From an uncultured Clostridia bacterium (GTDB lineage Bacteria; Bacillota; Clostridia; Peptostreptococcales; Anaerovoracaceae): a stretch of 29,810 bases of DNA. The notes under the pieces were generated by a model. The model was given only the letters and a program-made list of their open reading frames with translations. It was not told the DNA's origin and made no database searches. The DNA is taken from NCBI GenBank assembly GCA_937889655.1, contig CALBZG010000175.1, positions 1 to 29,810 of the forward strand. The letters are read 5' to 3'. Shown in pieces: positions 22,531 to 27,738 of this stretch (the stretch's first letter is position 1; the number at the start of each line of letters is the position of its first letter). Made by a program: the position numbers and the translations under genes.

Positions 22531-23049
22531 TTAAAGTGTGTTATACCAAGCAATAAACAAATCTTTGTGATTGTAGTGCCATTCTTTTGTTATGTAAACC
22601 TGTACTCCGCAGAGCGTAAACTCCTCGTTCCAATAGCGCTTTTTCTTTTCTTTCGCATCAATTTTATCTGCCAACTGCAAGAATGGATATCTCATGTGGA
22701 AGTGTTCAATACTCCAGTCGGAAGAACACATTTCATCAATTACAGCTTTTGAAAAGTCATAATCAGAATCGCATAAGTTACGCATTGCAGTACGAACAAA
22801 TTCACCGACCTTCAAATCCTCTGAAGGAAGAGCGGGCTTTTTCATTTTTGTGACTGCTTGTTTTTTAGGAGGCAGTTTCTCTGGAACAACAGGGGTTTTA
22901 ATAGGTTCAAATATTTTATATCCTAAAACTCCGAGAATCAGTTCCGCGTAGTCAGCATATTCATCCAGCTCACTTTCTTTTTCTTCTGTAATATTTCCCG
23001 GTGTTGGAATATGCAAGATCTGAAGCAAAGGAAAGTAAGTTGACGCCAT
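22531..23049 (-). CDS. Unknown protein, possible 3' part of a frameshifted gene
   Basis: The open frame encodes up to 172 residues with no family I recognise. It has an acidic helix (EEKESELDEYADYAELIL), a Lys/Pro-rich linker (PVVPEKLPPKKQAV) and a C-terminal domain with many aromatics (DSDYDFSKAVIDEM, EEFTLCGVQVYITKEWHYN). The ATG at 23049 has no Shine-Dalgarno at a useful distance, and the frame overlaps the upstream ORF by 80 bases. It may be reached by frameshift or be part of one 346-residue protein broken by a single-base indel. It is co-transcribed with the PLD/Z1/Vsr genes. No signal peptide or membrane segment is seen. Confidence 0.6.
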   Translation of the reverse strand: MASTYFPLLQILHIPTPGNITEEKESELDEYADYAELILGVLGYKIFEPIKTPVVPEKLPPKKQAVTKMKKPALPSEDLKVGEFVRTAMRNLCDSDYDFSKAVIDEMCSSDWSIEHFHMRYPFLQLADKIDAKEKKKRYWNEEFTLCGVQVYITKEWHYNHKDLFIAWYNTL

Positions 23050-23572
23050 AGTTTCTGTATGTATTCCTTACCCAGGTTACGATGTTATTATCAAGATGAA
23101 GCATTTCAGATGGGACTGGAGCACTCGTATTAAGAGCTTTTATTTCTGAAATGAGAATACCTATATCTCTACGATAGTCAATCATATTTATCCCATTCAG
23201 TTTATAACTGCTGCAAAAGGCATTAGCTAGACCATCGAAATCATCATCGGAATAGAAAAACTCAAAGTACGGTACATTCTTTACCCATTTCTCTAATTCT
23301 TTATGAATCCTGATTCTGTGCTGTAAATAAAAATTTATTATGAATTCCTTGCTTCTGGGATATTGTATCGATATTTCTTCTTGAAGCTTATCAACAGCAT
23401 GTTTGAACTTTATCTCTTCAGCGTCACAGGTTTCCAGGGTTAAGTATTCGTTAAAATACGACATAACGTATTTCATCACAGCGGACATGTTTTCGGATAT
23501 CCTTAAATAATCGAATTCATTCAATTTGTCTGCTTTTTTCATTTTGGCTATATACTCATCGATTGTTAGCAT
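22970..23572 (-). CDS. Unknown protein, first ORF of the PLD/Z1/Vsr operon
   Basis: The 200-residue predicted soluble protein is of unknown family, mostly helical in appearance. It begins MLTIDEYIAKMKKADKLNEF and has a YFEFFYSDDDFDGLANAF segment in the middle. The start at 23572 follows a good AGAAGGAG. The last dozen residues (TGKYYRRKRK) look like out-of-frame reading, and the downstream ORF continues the region in the +1 frame. Removing one A from the run of five (22978-22982, seen as T5 on the plus strand) would fuse the two. As the leading gene of the operon it is a candidate new component of the defence system. Confidence 0.65.
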   Translation of the reverse strand: MLTIDEYIAKMKKADKLNEFDYLRISENMSAVMKYVMSYFNEYLTLETCDAEEIKFKHAVDKLQEEISIQYPRSKEFIINFYLQHRIRIHKELEKWVKNVPYFEFFYSDDDFDGLANAFCSSYKLNGINMIDYRRDIGILISEIKALNTSAPVPSEMLHLDNNIVTWVRNTYRNYGVNLLSFASDLAYSNTGKYYRRKRK

Positions 23573-23764
23573 TTACTCATCTCCTTCTATAAAAATACGA
23601 AATGATGCTGACAGTATCTAAGTAATTATATAATTAAAATCTGTTATTTTCCATATCACACGAAGCAATAGTTGGAGTGGTGGAGCTTTGTGAATTATGT
23701 AATGATTGGAAAGGCGAAAGGACACATTATAATGCCTCGCACTCCATATGCAAGGGTGCAAACC

Positions 23765-23793
23765 TTGACATGCTGAATATATGTGAATATAAT
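23765..23793 (+). promoter_or_regulatory. Consensus sigma-A promoter of the Panacea operon
   Basis: TTGACA (23765-23770), exactly 17 bases, and TATAAT (23788-23793): a perfect consensus match. The leader to the start codon would be about 125 bases. Confidence 0.8.
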
Positions 23794-23797
23794 GAAA

Positions 23798-23818
23798 TAT
23801 CACCATGCATATGTGATA
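23798..23818 (+). promoter_or_regulatory. Dyad at the predicted transcription start of the Panacea operon
   Basis: TATCAC (23798-23803) and GTGATA (23813-23818) form a 6-bp inverted repeat with a 9-base centre containing ATGCAT. Its position at +1 would let a bound repressor, perhaps the antitoxin complex, block the consensus promoter just upstream. Confidence 0.45.
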
Positions 23819-23923
23819 CTTGAAAATGTCATGTTTGTACAGTTGGGTTCATAGTAATTCTTAATATGTGTTTGTTTTGGGGTGCCTTTTTGTAGGTACA
23901 TATTATGATGAGGAGGGTGTCAA

Positions 23924-24577
23924 ATGAGAGATGTTTATGATTTTGCAAAATTCTTTCTAAAAAATGGCGCTGATTCTTTGCCAAACACATATGATGGAAA
24001 TATGAAATTGCAAAAGCTGTTAGTTTTGGCAAATTTAGCGAACGTGGCAGAATATGGGGAGTTATTATTTCCCGAGGATGTATTAGCTTTCAAAAATGGC
24101 TGTGTTGTCGAGAAGGTTCGACTGAGGTATAAGAATGACTATTGCGGTTTTATTGAGGATAGTAGAGCTTATCAGCCTGATTTTTCAGAACGCGAATATT
24201 CGATTCTAAATAAAATAATAGATATTTTCGGAAAGTCAACAGCTCGGGAACTTTCACAGATTAACCATGTATTTAACTTTTGGAAGATCGCTTTCGCCAA
24301 GGGTACTGATGATTCGGGATTTCATGACAAAAGTCTTTCTGTGGTTGACATGATTTCGCAGAAAGAAGATATCGAAAAAATGCGAGAAATTCTATCTGCG
24401 TATCAAGAGGCGTCAAAGGATACTGTTGCTCACGAAGTCATTAATGGAGTAACTTTTTACTATGATGGCTTTAAGCTGACGGAAGACATGATAGAGCAAT
24501 TGGAAGCCTTCTCACTCGATGCAGACGACGATTCCTATAGCGTCTATCTGGACGATGGAAGGCTGGTGATCTATTAA
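23924..24577 (+). CDS. Panacea-domain (DUF4065, SocA-like) protein, likely antitoxin
   Basis: The 217-residue protein carries the Panacea domain: NMKLQKLLVLANLANVAEYG, then LFPEDVLAFKNGCVVEKVRLRY, then a helical FSEREYSILNKIIDIFG and FWKIAF. Panacea proteins neutralise many unrelated toxins encoded next to them (PanAT pairs) or act as protease adaptors (SocA). The C-terminal 40 residues are acidic. The ribosome binding site is GAGGAGGG. The stop overlaps the start of the next gene (TAATG), the tight coupling usual in toxin-antitoxin operons. Antitoxin function is inferred from the domain and this layout. Confidence 0.83.
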   Translation: MRDVYDFAKFFLKNGADSLPNTYDGNMKLQKLLVLANLANVAEYGELLFPEDVLAFKNGCVVEKVRLRYKNDYCGFIEDSRAYQPDFSEREYSILNKIIDIFGKSTARELSQINHVFNFWKIAFAKGTDDSGFHDKSLSVVDMISQKEDIEKMREILSAYQEASKDTVAHEVINGVTFYYDGFKLTEDMIEQLEAFSLDADDDSYSVYLDDGRLVIY

Positions 24578-24909
24578 TGCTTTTTCAAGAAGGGCAAGGA
24601 ATATTAGGCCGCATAGCATTCGTAGATGGGAATGTTCCGGAATATGACCGAACCTATCTTGTTGTGAAGGTTGACACAAATTACATTGAAGTAATAAATG
24701 TTTCCTCAACAAAAGGAAAAGAAAGAAAACTTGCGTTTCCTAAAAATGAAAGATTACGAATTTTTAATCCTCCATTTTTGAAACCTTCTTTCGTTAAGTT
24801 GGATTCGTTGACATGCGTTCCTTCATCTGAATGGAGCACACTCAAGGTGCTAAATGGTGGGAGAACGCTGGACACGACTGAACTAAAGCGTATACAAAAC
24901 TTATTATAA
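24577..24909 (+). CDS. Small protein resembling MazF/PemK-type toxins
   Basis: The 110-residue protein has a beta-rich pattern like the SH3-like MazF/PemK fold: GQGILGRIAFVDG, PEYDRTYLVVKVD, YIEVINVSSTKGK, PSFVKLDSLTCV and a C-terminal LKVLNGGRTLD followed by ELKRIQNLL. MazF/PemK toxins are ribonucleases or gyrase poisons that arrest growth. The match is by pattern only, and no catalytic residues are confirmed. Translational overlap with the Panacea gene supports a PanT-type toxin. A terminator follows four bases after the stop. Confidence 0.65.
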   Translation: MLFQEGQGILGRIAFVDGNVPEYDRTYLVVKVDTNYIEVINVSSTKGKERKLAFPKNERLRIFNPPFLKPSFVKLDSLTCVPSSEWSTLKVLNGGRTLDTTELKRIQNLL

Positions 24910-24912
24910 AAC

Positions 24913-24942
24913 AAAGGAGTCGCCAAACGACTCTTTTATTTT
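24913..24942 (+). terminator. Terminator of the Panacea operon
   Basis: GAGTCG (24917-24922) pairs with CGACTC (24928-24933), extended by outer A-T and G-U pairs, around a 5-nt loop, followed by TTTTATTTT. Confidence 0.8.
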
Positions 24943-25050
24943 AATATTGCTTCACAATCTTATACTCAGGATATTGCTAAAACAATGATAGATAGAAACA
25001 TCATCAAGCATCATGAGCTAAAAGGTTGGCGGAGGTAAAATGGCAAAAGG

Positions 25051-25105
25051 TTTGCTTTGAACCCATGCCCCTTGATTTGCACCCACGACCTTCAATTTGC
25101 ACCCA
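25051..25105 (+). repeat. Right-flank iteron array, 20-bp period
   Basis: TTTG[A/C]ACCCA occurs at 25056, 25076 and 25096, exactly 20 bases apart, with partly conserved bases between. The preceding AAAGGTTTGCTTT (25046-25058) is identical to a unit in the left-flank array, in the same orientation. Confidence 0.7.
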
Positions 25106-25171
25106 TTAGCTGAATTTCTATCAATATATGATTTCTTTTCCAAACTTATCAATCGATAATTGATGCAAATG

Positions 25172-25198
25172 AACCCCACTCGGCGGCGAGTGGGGTTT
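25172..25198 (+). terminator. Intrinsic terminator-like hairpin at the island's right edge
   Basis: A perfect 10-base-pair stem (25172-25181 with 25188-25197) and a short GC-rich loop are followed by TTATTG. The T-tract is weak. No gene lies directly upstream, so it may be the remains of a transcript once ending here. Confidence 0.6.
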
Positions 25199-25342
25199 AT
25201 TGTATGATCCGGAACCACAAAGCAGACGCCCTATTGATTTTTTCCAGTTTTTGCTGTAGCATGGCCTTAAGAAATAGACACTAGATACGCTAATATCCAT
25301 TTCGCATCCCGGTTCAGACGTTGAAGTAAGGAGATGGAGCTG

Positions 25343-26638
25343 ATGTCTGTTAAACGATTCCTTGGGGCGCTCGCAGCGCTCGTCCTTTTGACCTTTCTTT
25401 CTTCATGCAGTGGCACAACCCAGCCTGCAGCTGCAACTCCTCCTCTGCCTTTTCGGATCACCTGGACGGATTATTCCGGCCGCGGCCAGGCGATCCAGAA
25501 AATCGTGGACGGCTACAACGAAACGTCTCCGGATGGCTCTGTCATCCAAATGGCCGGTGGTGACGAAGATTTTGCCGCCATCGAATCACTTCTTGCGCAA
25601 AACACCGAAACGATTTATGTGCTTCCGTACCGTTACGTTCAGTTCTTTGGCGCCCGAGGCGACCTGATGGATCTGAGTGAGGCTTTTGCCGATGCAGAGC
25701 CTTGGTTCTATCCTGAGATCTGGGCTCTCGGCTCCATGGACGGGGCCACCTATGGCATTCCCTGGCTCGGCCATTCCATGTGCCTGCTGTATAACAAAAC
25801 GCTTTTGTCAAGAGCCGGTGTCGATCCGGAGGGGATCGACAGTCTGGATGCTTTGGTGTCGGCTCTGGACGCTGTGGAGCAAAGCACGGGCGCTCGGGGC
25901 ATCGGTCTTGTAGGCGCTGAAAGCAACGATGTTTCATGGATGGTGAATCAATTCATTTACGGCTTTGGCGGGAGTCTGGTAGATCCCGGCGCCGCCGCCG
26001 TAGCCGTCAACAGTCCGCAAGCCAAAGAAGCCTTGACCTTCTACCGTGACGTGCTGGGATCCCATGCCCAGCCTACATGGACAGAAGATACTGGCGCCGA
26101 AGTGATGAAGTACTTCAGAGAGCAGGCAGTCGCTTTTGAGATCCAAGGCATTTGGGGGATCACCGACATTTTAAAGAATGGCGCGACTTTCGAGGTTGGC
26201 GTCATCTCCATGCATGATATCGGTTTGCGGGCAGAAGTCGGACCTATGATGCTGGCTGTCCCGGAGTCTATGAATACGGCCGGAAAAGAACAGGCTGTCA
26301 GATTCATCGCCTATATGATCTCGAAAGAAGCTCAGGAACAAATACTGAATTGCGAGTACAGCCCGGAGCACGATACATACTATCCGTTCCGTACACCGAT
26401 CCGCATCGATATGGCTGATACGCAAATACTCCAGAGCAACCCAGAGTATCTCAAATTCATCGAAGGTTTTGAATATCCCAGCATCGACGTGCCGATCCCG
26501 GCGTGGCAGACTGTGAAAAGCCAATGGTACGAGCCCGGACTCCACCAGGTGATGAAGGGTGAAATTTCCATCGACGCTTTTTTGGAGCTGGTGGAGGCAG
26601 AAGGCAATCAAATATTGGAATCACAGCAGGGCTCGTGA
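25343..26638 (+). CDS. Sugar-type ABC solute-binding lipoprotein, probable sensor partner
   Basis: The 431-residue extracellular lipoprotein has a basic start (MSVKR), a hydrophobic segment and lipobox LSSC, with lipidated cysteine near residue 22. The mature part is a family 1 solute-binding protein: LPFRITWTDYSG, YGIPWLGHSMCLLYNKTLL in the middle and VRFIAYMISKEAQEQIL. The ATG at 25343 is used because the AAGGAG touches the ATG at 25334. No permease or ATPase gene is next to it. It is followed 13 bases later by a signalling protein gene, so it more likely reports a ligand to the two-component proteins than imports one (inference). Confidence 0.87.
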   Translation: MSVKRFLGALAALVLLTFLSSCSGTTQPAAATPPLPFRITWTDYSGRGQAIQKIVDGYNETSPDGSVIQMAGGDEDFAAIESLLAQNTETIYVLPYRYVQFFGARGDLMDLSEAFADAEPWFYPEIWALGSMDGATYGIPWLGHSMCLLYNKTLLSRAGVDPEGIDSLDALVSALDAVEQSTGARGIGLVGAESNDVSWMVNQFIYGFGGSLVDPGAAAVAVNSPQAKEALTFYRDVLGSHAQPTWTEDTGAEVMKYFREQAVAFEIQGIWGITDILKNGATFEVGVISMHDIGLRAEVGPMMLAVPESMNTAGKEQAVRFIAYMISKEAQEQILNCEYSPEHDTYYPFRTPIRIDMADTQILQSNPEYLKFIEGFEYPSIDVPIPAWQTVKSQWYEPGLHQVMKGEISIDAFLELVEAEGNQILESQQGS

Positions 26639-26651
26639 GAAAGGACATACC

Positions 26652-27725
26652 ATGAAAATACTGATCACCGACGACTCGAAGACGGATGTCATTCTCATCA
26701 GCAGCATCCTGACAAATTATGAGCTGCTGGTCGCTTATGATGGCGTCGAAGCGATGGAAACGCTGGCGCGCAATCCTGATGTGGATATTCTGATCCTGGA
26801 TATCAACATGCCTCGCATGAATGGCTTTGAGGTCCTGGAGGCTCTTCGCGACCATCCGGAATACAAGAATATCGCTGTGCTGATACTGACCAATTACGAC
26901 GAGATCGACAATGAGATGAGGGGCTTGGACCTGGGCGCGGTAGACTACATCAGAAAACCTTTGAATATGGGGTCCCTGCAAAAAAGAGTGGAGCTGCACA
27001 TCAAGCTGAAAGCGGCCCGAAACGCTCTGGAGCAGCAGAACAATATCCTGGAAAAAATCGTCCAGGAGCGGACCCGGGAATGCAACCTGACTCGGGATGT
27101 GACAATCCATGCCCTTGTGGGATTGCTGGAGATCCGGAACATCGAGTCGAGCAATCACACCCGAAGGACCCAGGAGATCATGAAGGCGCTCTGCGGCTAT
27201 TTGCGCACACAGCCTCAATTCAGCGTCATTTTGACAGAATCTTATACGACCGAACTGTACAACACGACGCCTCTGCACGACATCGGCAAGGTGGGGATCC
27301 CGGATCACATCCTCTTGAAGCCAGGCAAACTGACGCCCGAAGAGTTTGAGGTCATGAAAAAGCATACCACTTACGGCGTCGAGGCTTTGCGGAGCCTCGG
27401 GCATGACAGCGACAGTCTTTCCTTTGTACGGACCGCTTCGGAGATCGTAGGCGCGCACCATGAGAAATTTAACGGAACAGGGTATCCCAAGGGACTGGCC
27501 GGAAAGGAAATTCCTCTGTCCGGGCGGCTGATGGCCATCATCGATGTGTACGATGCCCTGGTCAGCGAGCGGGTCTATAAACCGGCGTTCACCCACGAGG
27601 CTGCGCTGAGTATCCTTGCCGAAGAGCGAAACAAGCATTTCGATCCGGATATTACCGACGCCTTTTTCAAGATCGAATCGGATATCAGATCCATCACCGA
27701 AAGTCTGATGCAGCGTAAAAGCTGA
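26652..27725 (+). CDS. Response regulator with HD-GYP c-di-GMP phosphodiesterase domain
   Basis: The 357-residue protein has a receiver domain (1-120) with acidic D7/D8, phospho-acceptor D50 (ILDINMPRMNG) and K102, then a short coiled-coil (121-148), then an HD-GYP domain. Metal-binding HD is at 209-210 (LHDIGKVGIPDHILLKPGKL) and HHEKFNGTGYPKGL, containing GYP, at 269-282. RpfG-type proteins of this design break down cyclic di-GMP. All key motif residues are present, so it should be active. The ATG at 26652 follows GAAAGGA; the longer frame runs back into the lipoprotein gene. Phosphorylation by the downstream kinase is likely. Confidence 0.94.
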   Translation: MKILITDDSKTDVILISSILTNYELLVAYDGVEAMETLARNPDVDILILDINMPRMNGFEVLEALRDHPEYKNIAVLILTNYDEIDNEMRGLDLGAVDYIRKPLNMGSLQKRVELHIKLKAARNALEQQNNILEKIVQERTRECNLTRDVTIHALVGLLEIRNIESSNHTRRTQEIMKALCGYLRTQPQFSVILTESYTTELYNTTPLHDIGKVGIPDHILLKPGKLTPEEFEVMKKHTTYGVEALRSLGHDSDSLSFVRTASEIVGAHHEKFNGTGYPKGLAGKEIPLSGRLMAIIDVYDALVSERVYKPAFTHEAALSILAEERNKHFDPDITDAFFKIESDIRSITESLMQRKS

Positions 27726-27738
27726 AAGGAGCCATGTT

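Larger units (their letters stand above)
23573..23923. other. Intergenic region between the diverging defence and Panacea operons
   Basis: About 350 AT-rich bases with no credible gene. On the minus strand a TATAAT at 23629-23624 lies about 50 bases before the first operon ORF but has no good -35. On the plus strand a consensus promoter and a dyad (listed separately) precede the Panacea gene by about 100-160 bases. Confidence 0.6.
17252..25105. mobile_element. AT-rich genomic island carrying R-M/Z1 and Panacea modules, no recombinase seen
   Basis: The stretch between two arrays of about 20-bp repeats is visibly AT-rich against the GC-rich genes on both sides, and every gene in it is of defence, toxin-antitoxin or unknown type. 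It lies directly after ssrA, a frequent island target. I found no copy of the tmRNA 3' end near 25 kb and no integrase, resolvase or transposase, so the integration mechanism is open. The limits are taken at the repeat arrays and are approximate. Confidence 0.5.
24910..25342. other. Gene-poor junction between the island and the backbone
   Basis: About 430 bases hold two terminator hairpins and the right-flank repeat array, but no credible gene. A weak TTAAGA/TAATAT pair with 18-base spacing (25267-25296) could be the promoter for the lipoprotein gene that follows. AT-rich sequence gives way to GC-rich sequence near 25.17 kb. Confidence 0.6.

Noticed and set aside
25018..25218. A 66-codon minus-strand frame over the right-flank repeats
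   Set aside because: It has no ribosome binding site, spans a terminator hairpin and the iterons, and has no domain.
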